From: Rhizophagus clarus
Taxonomy: Eukaryota > Glomeromycota > Glomeromycetes > Glomerales > Glomeraceae
Direction of reading: 5' to 3'
NCBI GenBank assembly: GCA_015698045.1
Contig: BLAL01000242.1
Coordinates: 1,555,001 to 1,619,000 of the forward strand
DNA length: 64,000 nt
This document shows, piece after piece, positions 22,942 through 34,707 of this stretch. The position numbers and the translations under genes are program-made. The number at the start of each line of letters is the position of its first letter. Position 1 is the first letter of the stretch. The notes below the pieces were generated by a model. That model worked only from the letters and a program-made list of their open reading frames with translations, made no database searches and had not been told where the DNA came from.

Positions 22942-24825
22942 GCCATAACTAAATAATTAAAATTTTAATTATTAATTTACTACCTTTCCATTCCAGGTGC
23001 AAAAAAAATGCTAAAAGATACTTGAGATCATTAAATTCTTCATATCTAATGAACATCAATAATATTAGTAAATAATTTTTGGTTATACTATAATGTTATT
23101 TATAATAAATTACATACCTTTTATTAAAAACTTGAACCATATATGTATGGAAACCTTTATAATCGTCCTGATCCATTTTTTTAATAGAAACTGCAACCTG
23201 TAATAGATTAATGTAACAATCGGCAAGATTTGCATTATTTCTTTCCAAAGATAAAATAGCATCCTTAATAGGAAGAAGTACTTCAGCCAATTTTTAAATA
23301 TTATCGAAAATTCCTCTTTTTTGCAAAATTGTAAGAACTGCATTATTAGAAATTTCAGATTTACTCTTTTCTAAAATCTATAAATAAAACGTGTTATTCT
23401 ATTATAATAATGTATAAATAATTAAAAATAATGATATCTTACATGATTAAAGGCAGGTTTGAGACGAACAATAGAATTTGCACACTCATACGTGGTTATC
23501 CAACGTGTTTTAACATATGGCTTGATCCCTCCACCTTTAACTGCTTTTTCTTTAATAGTGTTATCAAGAAGGGCTATTCCAATATGGCTTGATCGAAAAA
23601 AGTGGCATAGTATATTACAAAGTTTAATAACCCTTTCTCCAAAAGGTGATTTTAAAACATCTTGCGATAACAAATTAAAGCGATGAGCAATACAACGAAG
23701 ATTAATAATTGAAGGATAATTTTTATGAATAATAGAACGTGCAGCAGCAACATTCGCCCCATTATCAGAAACAATAGCAGAAATTTTTTCAGCACCAATT
23801 TGAGAAATAATAGTTTCTGTTTTACTTGCTAAAAATTCAGCAGTATGATGCTGATCTGATAAATCTTTTAGGTGATACAAATATTCTTTACGATCAGACG
23901 TTAAAATCATAAATTCCCAAATTGATTTATTTATTGGATCAGTCCACCCATCTAGCACTATAAAATAATTTTATTATTAAAAATAATCTATTTGTATTAT
24001 ATTAAAATTAATAATAAAATTAATAATTACCAAGGGTATAATTTTCACTTCTATCTAATTTATTTTTAATTTTATTCTCAATTCGTCCAGATTCATATTC
24101 AAGTAAAGTTCCAGATAATCTCTGTCGAGTTGGTGGATTATATAAAGGTTGTAATACCTTTAATAGTTCCAAAAAAAAGGATTTCCAATAATTTCAAAAG
24201 AAATTCCGCAACAAACAAAAGCATTAAGTAATGCTTTATCAATAATGTTAATAACACTACTTTCCAATTCGTCTGTATTATTTGTAATATGATTACGAAT
24301 ATCACTTTGATATGATTCATTAATACGAGGTTTTTTATTAATTTTTTTATCAAAATCTTTCTTTCTTTTAGAACTTGTATTATCTAAAATTTCAGTATCA
24401 GTATCACTTTCAGTACTATTTTCTTCATCAGTTCCATAAAGTTCTTTTTTCCAATGATTTCTAACTTCACTTGGAGCTAAATTGCACTTAGTAAGATGAA
24501 TTTTTAAAGAAACTGGTTTTGCTCTTTTCTAGTGACTGGAACAATACTGACATGTTCCTGAATAATGCTTATTTCCTTTAGACTCTTTGCGTATCATATC
24601 AGTTTTCCAAACTTCTGAAAATGGACGACCACTCTTTTTATTAGAGTTCTTTTATCAATTTTAGTGGCTAGTAAATTGATATATATTTCTGATTCAGTAG
24701 AAGACATTTTGAAATATAATTAAAAAAAAAAGTTGGAGAGTTTCAAATTTTAAAATCATTTAAAATAAGTTCATAAAAAAATTAAAAAAGGGTTAAGGAG
24801 TCAATACTAATATGATACTTTAACA

Positions 24826-26016
24826 TAAAGATGTTAGCCGTAATTGATTAGACGATGCTGTAATATTACAACATACGGCATTACAGTTATGACACCTTTT
24901 ATAATACCATAATTAGGCCGTAATGCCATAATTGGGCCATAATGTCGTAATTAGGTGTAATGCCTTAATGCCGCCTAAGGTTGCCTGCCAAAAATCATTT
25001 GGCTCAATGCCGAAAGTTAAAACTCCCTACATAGTGCCGTGACATAATTTTGGTATATATAGTATTAGTATGATAATATTTTTTAATTCGTATTAATAAA
25101 AAAATGTTAAAAATGTTTAATATTTTTTTAATTTGTATTAGAAATAATAAAATGGTTAATTAACATTTTTTTAAATACATATTAATAAAAAAAGCCATGA
25201 TTTTATTAATAAAGAAAGTCGCGATTTTATAAATAAACAATTTTATTAATAAAAAAAGCCGCGATTTTGTTAATAAATGATTTTATTAATAAAAATAAGC
25301 CGCGAATTTATTAATAAAAAATAAGCCGCGAATTTATTAATAAAAAATAAGCCGCGAATTTATTAATAAAAAATAAGCTGCGAATTTATTAATAAAAAAT
25401 AAGCCACGAATTTATTAATAAAAAATAAGCTGCGAATTTATTAATAAAAAATAAGCCACGATTTTATTAATAAAAAATAAGCCGCAATTTTATTAATAAA
25501 AAATAAGCCGTGATTTTATTAATAAAAAATAAGCTGCGACTTTATTAATAAAAAATAAGCTGCGACTTTATTAATGAAAATAAGCCATGATTTTATTAAT
25601 GAAAAAAGCCGCGATTTTATTAATGAAAAAAGCCGCGATTTTATTAATGAAAAAAGCCGCGATTTTATTAATAAAACAAAGCCGCGATTTTTATTAATAA
25701 AAAAAACCGTGATTTTGTTAATAAAAAAACCGCTATTTTATTAATAAAAAAAAGCCACGATTTTGTTAATAAAATAATTTGTTAATAAAAAAGAGCCGCA
25801 ATTTTGTTAATAAAAAAAAATTCGCGATTTTATTAATAAAAAAAGCCGTGATTTTATTAATGATCTCATATAAAATAAGCCAATCATAATTACAGCATAA
25901 TTACAACATTACAGCACAATTACGGCATTACAACTTTTGCACTCCGAAGAAGCTAGGTTGCAACCTATTACTTACAACACTGTGTCTTATAATTACAGTT
26001 ACAGGTAACATCTTTA
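24826..26016. mobile_element. 1,191-bp hAT MITE carrying a 26-bp satellite
   Basis: Ends TAAAGATGTTAGCCG / GGTAACATCTTTA, flanked by CTTTAACA at 24818-24825 and 26017-26024. The 3' 70 bp (from AGCTAGGTTGCAACC) is almost identical to the right end at 26450-26516, so it is a relative of the composite element it landed in, just upstream of the transposase start codon. Confidence 0.9.
25180..25862. repeat. ~26-bp minisatellite, about 25 copies
   Basis: The unit is close to TTTATTAATAAAAAATAAGC followed by CGCGAA. Left and right copies are more diverged than the central ones (25300-25560). The conserved GCCGCGA core adds CpG sites to otherwise pure A/T DNA. Confidence 0.85.
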
Positions 26017-26516
26017 CTTTAACATGTTGAAAAAAATACATTCAGATTAAATTAATAAATACGTTAAAAAGTTTGAAAGTAAAATGTACTTTTTATAATG
26101 TTAAATATATTTATTATATTAATTATTTATTATATATATATGATTGAAATATTTAATGGTTAAAAAAAGAAGAAAAGGAAGATTTATTATTTCATAAATT
26201 ATATAATTTTATTTTCTTTTATATAACAATATATTATTCGCATTAAATTAAAAATGCAGGACTTTATAACTGATAAGGTACTTACAAGATTATCTATACT
26301 ATATTACATTTATAATACATACAGCATATAAATTACAACACAATTAAGATATTACAACACAATTAAGATATTATGATACAATTAAGATATTACGACACAA
26401 TTAAGATATTACAACATAATTACAACATTCCAATTTTTATTTTTTAAAATAGCTAGGTTGTAACCTATTACTTACAACACTGTGTCTTATAATTACAGTT
26501 ATGGTTAACATCTTTA

Positions 26517-28659
26517 ATCAATATTGATAATTAACTTTAAGAATATTTTTGATAATTATCAAATCATAAATTATCAGTATGATTATTTTAGAAAAGATAA
26601 AAATCATTATATAACTGTGAGATAATTATCAAAAATTATCACATTGTGTTAATCATCAATTTATAAATACGATAATTATCGATAAAGTGATAATTATCGT
26701 TATATATCTCCTGAAAAAATTTCCTGATGAATTTGAAATTTACTTAAAATTTATTATTAATAAATTATATAATAAAAATATTCATAAATAATTATAATCC
26801 AATGCAAAAAAGTTGATACATAAAAATTATTACCTATAATAATTAATAAATTTAGTTATTAAGTTGTGTACGCTTCTATGATATTCATTATCCTTCCATC
26901 TTTTAATAGAATTAGGATTATTGCAATTTATTTACTTGATTGTTTTCTTTCTAATATTCATTTACTTCAAACATTATATTAAAATCTTTAATCCAATCAT
27001 GAACATCTTGTTCATTTTTATAGTATAATATAGTGTTGCAGGCAAAACTAGTTTCATCCAATATGATCTATAAAAGTATTTTCAAATTAGGGTTTTGGAG
27101 GTTTTGGATTATAGATGCCACCCAAATTATTTTAAGTAAATCCCAAATTAATTTATACATTTTGATAGCCATAATTTTCAAATCCCAAATGTACAAATTG
27201 CAAAATTTATATATATAATTTGTAAATTAATTTGGATTTGTACATTTGGGTTGTCATAATCCCAAATTATTTTGGATTTGAGTGACATTTATATTTTGGA
27301 TAGTTTTGGACTTATAGGAAATTCACTGGGTAAAATATTTCAGATTTTGAAAAACAGTTTTACTTGCAACTATAATATAATAGTAAGTCTTCTATTTTTG
27401 CTGCTTTATTTACAGGTCCTACCAAATTTCTTACTGCATTTCCTATATTTTCAATAGCTGTTAAAATATAATTTACTGGTGACTGTAAAACTACTCAGTT
27501 CTCTTCAATGTCATGATCAAATATAATTTGAAATGCTAATCTAATATTTATTCTGATTTTACTGCCATATTGTTTACTGGTAATGGTATTCTGAATAAAT
27601 TTCTTAATATTTTATTTTCTTGATTTATTTCTTCTTTTTCAATCTTTTTATAAAAAATATACTTCTTAATTTTATAAGAAATTGATAAATTATAAGAGAA
27701 TAATGTTTTAATTTTATTTTAAAATAGAAAAATTGACTTTTCTTTCTGAATTATTAGTTTGTGATCTGCTTAAAAATCAGTGTAATTTACTATATAAAAT
27801 CAGGACAAATTTAAAAAAAATTAATATATTTGTAATCTGCCTAAAAAACGGTATAATCCTAATACTATATAAATTAGGACAAATTTTAAAAAATTAATTA
27901 GGGAATTATTATGATCCAATAATTGAATTTTAGTTTTTTTTTTGTGATTCCTAATACTCTCTTCAAAATAGAAAATCGTCAAAATTGGATTAGTAAATCA
28001 CTAGATAATCTTAAAAAATAATTTTTTGAAGATATGGATGGATTTCTATAAAAATATTTATTATTTAGATAGTTGTATCATTCATTCATTCACCCACTTT
28101 TAATTGTTATAAAATAATTTTTTTTTTTTTTTTTTAATGATCTATATATGCTTTTATTGATATTTAGTTCATATATTATATAAATAATTTATCAGAAGCT
28201 ATATCCACCCTGACCTGCAGAATGCGATCATCAAAATATAATTTAAGATAATAAATATAAATATAAAATATTATAAAATTAACTATTACTATATCTATTA
28301 AATATATTCTAGTAATAACTTTTTTTTTTTTTTCCTTAATTGCTATAATTTTTACTATATGATGTATGAGAGTTATAATAAAAATAAGGTGATACAAAGT
28401 GATAAAATAGTTTTCATACTTTAGCAGAGTAATTTTTGTTAATTTTTTTAAAAAAATTATCATATTGTTATTTATGTCAGATAAGAATTTTTAAAAATTG
28501 AAAAAAATTTCACAAAATTTTTGAAAAAAAATTAAAAGCCAGGTTGTTAGATTATTGGTTAAGTTTATATGGTCTAATAATAATATTTTATTTTATAAGA
28601 TGTCATTCAGTTATTCTTAGAAATTAGAAATTAATTAATTAAGTAGTATAATCTTAACA
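26517..28659. other. AT-rich, non-coding; one inverted repeat
   Basis: 26550-26700 is rich in GATAATTATC palindromes. 27105-27275 folds as an inverted repeat (GGATTATAGATGCCACCCAAAT against the reverse of ACATTTGGGTTGTCATAATCC), probably a small MITE without clear duplications. A run of 22 T lies near 28115. No coding frame. Confidence 0.45.
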
Positions 28660-29380
28660 TTTTTTAATTGTATTAATAAAAAAAATATTGCGAAATGTTT
28701 TTTTTTAGTAATTTAACTTAACAAAAAAATGGATTTGCAACATTTTTTAATGATGTTAACAAAATTATTGCATAACATTTTTGCCATGAATTAACAAAAA
28801 AAGAAAGTTTTTTTGTAATGTTTTTTAATTGTATTGTTAAAAAAATATTGCAAAATATTTTTTTTAACAATTTAACAAAAAAAAATAGTTTTGCAACATT
28901 TTTTAATTACATTAATAGAAAATGTTGTGAAATATTTTTTTTACACATAAAATAACAAAATAAAAAATGTTTTTCTTAACATTTTTTAATTAGATTAATA
29001 AAAAAATGTTGCAAAACATTTTTTTTAGCAATTTAACATTTTTTTGCAATATTTTTTAATTATATTGTTAAAAAAACGTTGCAAAATGATTTTTTTAACA
29101 ATTTAATAAGAAAAAATGGTGTTACAATGTTTTTTAATTGCATTAATAAAAAATATTATGAAAAATTTTTTTTACACATAAAATAACAAAATAAAAATGT
29201 TTGTCTCAACATTTTTTAATTAGATTAATAAAAAAAAATGTTTTTCTTAACATTTTTTAATTAGATTAATAAAAAAAATATTTTCTCAACATTTTTTAAT
29301 TAAATTAATAAAAAAATGTATTTCTCAATGTTTTTTAATTAGTTTAATAAAAAAATATTTTTCTTAATGTTTTTTAATTA
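28660..29380. repeat. Degenerate tandem repeat block
   Basis: Repeats about 60-110 bp long are built on TTAATAAAAAAATGTTGCAAAA followed by CATTTTTTT and AACATTTTTTAATTAGATTAA. It resembles the satellite inside the element at 34708 (shared GTTGCAAAACATTTTTT) and abuts the left end of the TTAA element. Its own boundaries are unclear. Confidence 0.6.
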
Positions 29381-29659
29381 GATTAAGAAGTGATTTGCAT
29401 ATGATTGACAGAAAATTACTATATAAATCCAGAAAAAACAATAGTTAAATTAATAAAGTTTGCATATTGGTATATATAATAATAACTGCAGATAATAATG
29501 TTGTGACGCCAATGGATACATGATAAGGCTTAAATGTCAAGAGTAATAATAAAAAAAAATATTTTATATATACCAACTCATAAAAAATGCTAAAATCTGA
29601 AGCTGACCATCACAGGTCAAATGAAAAAAAATCGGAATTTGCTTTATTTTAATATGCTC

Positions 29660-29850
29660 TTGCCGATTTTTATATAATTCTGCCGATTTGTATATAATTG
29701 TGCCGATTTTTATATAATTGTGCTGATTTTTATATAATTGTGCTGATTTTTATATAATTGTGCCGATTTTTATATAATTGTGCCAATTTTTATATAATTC
29801 TGCCGATTTTATATTATTCTGCCAATTTTTGTATAATTCTGCCAATTTTT
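29660..29850. repeat. ~20-bp subterminal tandem repeat
   Basis: About nine copies of TGCCGATTTTTATATAATTG with small changes. A related 33-bp repeat (TGCATGCACTATTTAAAA with ATCGGAGTGCCGAT) occurs three times near the other end at 32365-32460. Confidence 0.85.
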
Positions 29851-30310
29851 CAATCAAATGATCGTCAGTTTTGTCATTTTTAATTGGCTGGCTATACAAT
29901 TACATCATTTGTTTATTGATTTATTGATTTTTTTTTATTTTTGCTTATTACATTTCATTTTTTTCCTTCTGCTCATTTACAAATAAAAAAAAAAGTAACT
30001 GTTAGAATGCATTTCTTTAAATAAAAAAAAACAAACAAACAAAAAATTAGTACACACCACTGAAATGCCGTCATCCAAAGAAGCCATCAAGCGAAACTTA
30101 CAAATAAAGAAAAAATATATACAAACGTTAATAAATGTCTCCTTAAATAATAAAGATAAAAAGAAAGTACCTTAAAAACCAGAATACCACAGTTCTAAGC
30201 GAAAACTACAAAGAAACATTAGAATGTTTCTAAAATAATTTAGTTTCCAGGATGTAGTCTTTTTAGTCTTTAGGTAAGTTTCAAACAAACTTTTTTTTTC
30301 TTTTTTTTAT

Positions 30311-31279
30311 GTAAGTTTCGAAATTTTTGAAACCTTTTTTTAGGAAACGTGTTTTACTAACATTTTTTTTGTAGCTTCCGGTCTTTGATTCTTGGACAAT
30401 AGGCGTAATTAATGTAAGTTTCGATTTTCAAAACTTTTTTTTTAGGGAATGTTTTACTAACGTTTCCATTTCTTTTTTTTGTAGCTTCTGATCTTCGATT
30501 CTTGGATGATAGGCGTAATTAATGTAAGTTTTGATTTTTGAAACTTTTTTTTTAGGAAACGTTTTACTAACGTTTTCATCTTTTTTTTTTTAATTTAAAA
30601 AAACGAATTTTTTTTTATTTAATTTTAAAAAAAAACGAATTTTTTTTTATTTAATTTTAAAAAAAAACAATTTTTTTTTATTTAATTTTAAAAAAAAACA
30701 ATTTTTTTTTATTTAATTTTAAAAAAAAACAATTTTTTTTTATTTAATTTTAAAAAAAAACAATTTTTTTTTATTTAATTTTAAAAAAAAACAATTTTTT
30801 TTTATTTAATTTTAAAAAAAAACAATTTTTTTTTTATTTAATTTTAAAAAAAAACAATTTTTTTTTTATTTAATTTTAAAAAAAAACAATTTTTTTTTAT
30901 TTTTTTTTTAATTTAAAAAAAAATTCTTAGCTTTATTGTAAAAATGGCGAGTTTCGTATTAAAGAAATATTCTAATGTTTCTTTCTTTTCTCCATTTTTA
31001 TAGAAAGGCGAATTGACAATAGAAACGTACTAATGTCCCTTTTTTTTCTCCTTGGACAATTGGCGTAATTAATGTAAGTTTCGAAGTTTTTTTCAAAACT
31101 TTTTCTTTTTGTTTTTTAGGAAACGTTTTACTAACGTTTCCATCTTTTTTTTTGTAGGTTCCAGTCTTCGATTCTTGGACGATGAACGTAATGAATGTAA
31201 GTTTCAAATTTTCGAAACATTTTTTTTCTTTTTTTTTTAGGAAACGTTTTACTAACGTTTTCAACTTTTTTTTTTGCAG
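30311..31279 (+). repeat. Tandem array of 39-nt exon-like units and intron-like spacers
   Basis: Exon-like units at 30375-30413, 30485-30523, a partial one ending at 31073, and 31158-31196 each encode a 13-residue repeat in phase 0: LPVFDSWTIGVIN, LLIFDSWMIGVIN and VPVFDSWTMNVMN. Each is followed by GTAAGTTT, then TTTTACTAAC (branch-point consensus), a long T tract, and TTTGTAG or TTTGCAG just before the next unit. Intron-like spacers are about 64, 71, 84 and 83 bp. A 32-bp satellite (30580-30915) lies in the third spacer. Whether it is transcribed or spliced is unknown; it may simply be an amplified fragment of a captured gene. Confidence 0.65.
30580..30915. repeat. ~32-bp A/T satellite, about ten copies
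   Basis: The unit is TTTAATTTTAAAAAAAAACA followed by a T run. Copies are nearly identical, indicating recent expansion. It lies inside the third intron-like spacer of the exon array. Confidence 0.85.
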
Positions 31280-31339
31280 GTTCTGATCGGACGTTTTTAG
31301 TAATTAGGCTTCTTTACAAGTATGTTTCTTTTTATTTCA

Positions 31340-32190
31340 TTTTATTTTCATTTATGATTGATTACATTTTGTTATTTACTAACTTTCCCTTCATTTTTTT
31401 TTTTATCCCCTTTATTTCTTTTCATTTATTTTCAATTTTTTTCGTCTCTTTTCACTCACTCTTCTTTCCATTCTTTTCGCCTCCTTTCAATTCCTTTTGT
31501 ATATTCACATTTCTCTTTCCATTCTTTTCATTTCTTCCTCTTTTTTTTCTTTTTTTTACGTTTTTCCTTCTATTTTTTTTTTGTTCTATTACGTTTCACC
31601 CTCCTTTTCGTTTCATCACTTTACATTTGCCTTCGTTTTTACTTTATTCCTTTACGTTTCATCTCCTTTTCATTCGTCTCTTTACGTTCCTCCTCTTTTC
31701 ATTTTATTTTTTATCTTTTCCCTCCTTTTCATTTCACCCTTTACGCTTCCCCTTCTTTTCATTTCGTTTCTTTCCCTTTTTGTTTTATTTCCTCTTTTTT
31801 TTGTTCATTTACATTTCCTCTCTTTCTTTTTGTTCCTTTACGTTTCCCCCTTCTTTCTTTTTCGTTCCTTTACGTTTCCCCTCCTTCTTTTCGCTCCTTT
31901 ATATCTCCCTTCTCTCTTTTCGTTCCTTTATGTTTTCCTACTATTCTTTTTGTTTTTTTTTATATATTATACTATCCTTTTTTTCTTACATTTCCTTCTT
32001 CATTCCTTTCACTTTCTTTAACTTTGTATTCTTTTCATTTTTTTTTTGTTTCCCCTTACTTCTTTTCATTTCCCTCCTTTTTCCGTTTCTTCTTCCTTTT
32101 CATTTCTTTTATTTTACTTTTTTTCTTTATTGTTATTCCTATTTTTTAACACATTTCTTTACTTTGATTCATTTTTTTTTATTTTCATTA
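31340..32190 (+). repeat. Pyrimidine-rich low-complexity tract
   Basis: The plus strand is more than 85% C/T for about 850 bp, mostly TTTCCTTC-type words with scattered TTTACGTTT. All three plus-strand frames are open over hundreds of bases, because stop codons need purines. The 279-residue Phe/Ser/Leu frame is therefore a composition artefact, not a gene. Confidence 0.85.
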
Positions 32191-34707
32191 TAGATTTCTT
32201 TTTTTTTTAGATTAATTTTCTATTAAAATAAATTCTTATTTTTTAATTACTAATAAAACATGTAAAATTTTTAAATTAAACTACTTTGAATAAAATTTTT
32301 TGAGAAAAAATAAATTTTTGCATGTGTCGTACTTCTTTAAATATAAAGAAAATAAATTGGTTGAATTTGCATGCACTATTTAAAATCGGAGTGCCGATTT
32401 GCATGCACTATTTAAAAATCGGAGTGCCGATTTGCATGCACTATTTAAAAATCGGAATGCTGATTTTTTGTGACAAATCGGCAATGCTGTTTATTACCTT
32501 TTCGCGCCAAAAAATTGGCAAAAATTTGCAACAAATCGGACAAAAATATCCAAAAATCAGACAAAAATCAGACTGCCGATTTTTGGCGATTTTTTTTTAT
32601 TTGACCTGTGCATATCTCAAGCTTATATTTATATCCTGGTAGAAACTGGCTTATTTGTAGAAAATCTTCATTATGGACCTTATTCACGCTACTGGTGAAA
32701 AATTTCAAGTATTCCTAACTCAAATGCATAACTCAGATTTCCAATTAAAGTAGGCCAAAAAATTAATGCTTGTTTGAATGGAAAAGACTTTTATTTAACA
32801 GTACAGATTTCCAGTTCTAACTAAATACTATCTGAGTATTATTGTCAAAGTGGTAAATTTTGGGTCATAGAAACAAGTGCAACTAAAGCAGTTTCTAAAG
32901 TTTATCAAAATATTTTTCAAAACAAAACTCAATATTCTGGTTCTATTGTTATGGGATGAAATAACAAAAATATAATAGATGTTCTTTTGTCTAATATTAA
33001 TTTTTATCCATTTTCATGTAAGGTTGGTGAATATGAAATATTTATTTATGGATTGGATTCATCAACACATTCAGATTGGAATAAAGCAGGCAATGGTTAC
33101 AAGTCATCAATTATTCACACATATAAGAAACGTGCAGCTATATTTGTATCTAAAATTGATGATGACAAATGTTATGTTTATATTTATCAAGATTTTAAAA
33201 TTCAAAAAACATTTGTAGGAACTACTCCAGATGACATCTGAAAAAATTCAGGTTTTATTTAAAAATTTTCAGGAAAAAAATTATTTGAATTGGAGGACCA
33301 GGTTACATTGCAAAAACTAAACAATTTACATATTTCACAATGCGTTCTTTGTGAATGAAGTAATTTTAAACTGATGAATAAATTATATAAATACCATCTT
33401 CAGCATCTAACTTTTGCTAATATTGAATGATATAAATTATTGTTAAATGGGATTAAAATGAATGCAATGTAATAGAATTGAATTCTGAATTAAAATTATT
33501 ATACTTACCAACATTAATTTTCTGATCGTGAATTGAATACATAGTTATCATTGCTTCGTGCTGTAGGATGCTCTGATATTACTTCTTGGTTCTATGATAA
33601 ATCTAAGGTATGATTTAGTTATATGTTGAAAAAAATTATAAATACATAAAAAATAACTTCTAATTCTATAGTATCAATTTTGGACTAAATCGCAAAATCT
33701 AACACAAAAAAAACAAATATTTATCACTCTTTATTAAATGGAATTTCTTTTCAGCAATCCCTCAAATTCTACAGAAACTTTTTGGTCTTGTTTTTGGCAA
33801 GCTTTGAGTAATAATAAAAAAACTAGAAATGGAAAATAACGTATTTTATCAATTATCGCTAATGATTTTACCTATGAAGAATTAGAATATAATTTAGGGG
33901 TAAGAATATATTTTTGTAATTAGTTAATAATTTAGAATACAATAACTAATTAGTAAATAATATTACAGGTTGAATCTCATACCATTATTGAATCAAAAAG
34001 ACATGCTGTATTGAATGGTTTTGATGCTCTGCCTATTGAAAAACTAAAATTTCAACATTTAAAGTTTAAAATAGAGTAAATTGATCAATTTGATCATTTT
34101 TTTATAAGGAAGAATGTTGTTAATATGAGCTCTTACTAAACTCATTCAAAATCAGGATTATCTATAATGTACCTACAAAATTATAAGCAGGTACTTTGAG
34201 AGAAATTTTTTGAAGAATATCCAAATGGAATGCATCATATAGCATTCATAACATATTTACAGGTAGTAGATTCATTTATCAAGATGATTTGGGTGGTCTT
34301 TACTCAGAATGCAACAAATGTGAATATGAGATTTTTGCGTCTATTAATACCATCATTGCTGCCCATGTAGATGAATCTTTGAAGGTGAGTATTATATTCA
34401 AGAATTTTTATATTTAGAAATTTGATTTTAAAACTAATTATATTCTATAATACAGGAAGAATTAATTAAAAAATTGAATATTTTGAAAAAATATATGAGG
34501 TGTGAATATATAAAAGATTTGAAAATTACATCTTCAGGAACTTCAGTACATAAATCTTGTATATATCATTGTCTTAAATATTCCTTTGGAATTTGTAATC
34601 TTCAGCATCCTGAAATATATAATAACTGTGAAGAATTGTTTCATTTTTTTGATCTAATAAAAACTTATGTAGTAGATAAATAATTACATGAGTTATTGGA
34701 TGATTAT

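Larger units (their letters stand above)
21212..24707 (-). pseudogene. hAT-family transposase with BED finger, decayed
   Basis: Read on the minus strand from ATG 24707: a BED-type finger (CQYC, then H and C), a basic linker, LVLDGWTDP and IVSDNGANV (the two Asp-bearing catalytic segments of the RNase H fold), KTRWITTYECANSIV, and the hAT dimerisation block WWLLINDG..ITPHSASCERIFSSLGW (about 21815-21945). The C-terminus (21212-21500) is an acidic Asp/Glu/Asn/Gly tail encoded by a 9-bp minisatellite. The frame is broken by a shift near 24650, TAG near 24530, a TAA in the block after 23290, TGA at 22046-22048 and TAA at 21812. Introns at about 23959-24030, 23340-23420 and 22150-22990 are implied; the last contains another MITE. 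Confidence 0.85.
20076..26516. mobile_element. Composite hAT element carrying a dead transposase and two nested MITEs
   Basis: The left end TAAAGATATTAGCCGTAATT at 20076 and right end AACATCTTTA at 26507-26516 belong to one family (compare the MITE at 24826). Both flanks carry GTAATATCTTAAT / ATTAAGATATTAC subterminal repeats (around 20190 and 26340-26420). A hAT transposase gene on the minus strand lies between. No 8-bp duplication matches across the outer ends (AGTAAGAG against ATCAATAT), so the outer pairing is inferred; one flank may have been deleted or recombined. Confidence 0.6.
29611..32610. mobile_element. 3,000-bp non-autonomous CACAGGTC element
   Basis: Ends CACAGGTCAAATGAAAAAAA / TTTTTTTTATTTGACCTGTG, flanked by CAT at 29608-29610 and 32611-32613. 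It shares CACAGGTC termini and a 3-bp duplication with the elements at 13778 and 14539. Both subterminal regions carry repeated TGCCGATTTTT / AAAAATCGGCA words (candidate transposase sites). The interior holds an exon-intron-like array, a 32-bp satellite and a pyrimidine-rich tract, listed separately. It interrupts the coding sequence of the TTAA element after codon 8. Confidence 0.8.

Noticed and set aside
22567..22956. Open frames of 129 and 83 residues with LRIICGF repeats
   Set aside because: They are translations of the GCGGATTATTT subterminal repeats of a MITE.
25180..25862. CRISPR-like regular repeat array
   Set aside because: There are no unique spacers; it is a simple 26-bp tandem satellite inside a hAT MITE of a eukaryote.
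31354..32193. 279-residue Phe/Ser/Leu open frame
   Set aside because: All three plus frames are open because the strand is almost purine-free; the composition, not selection, keeps stops out.
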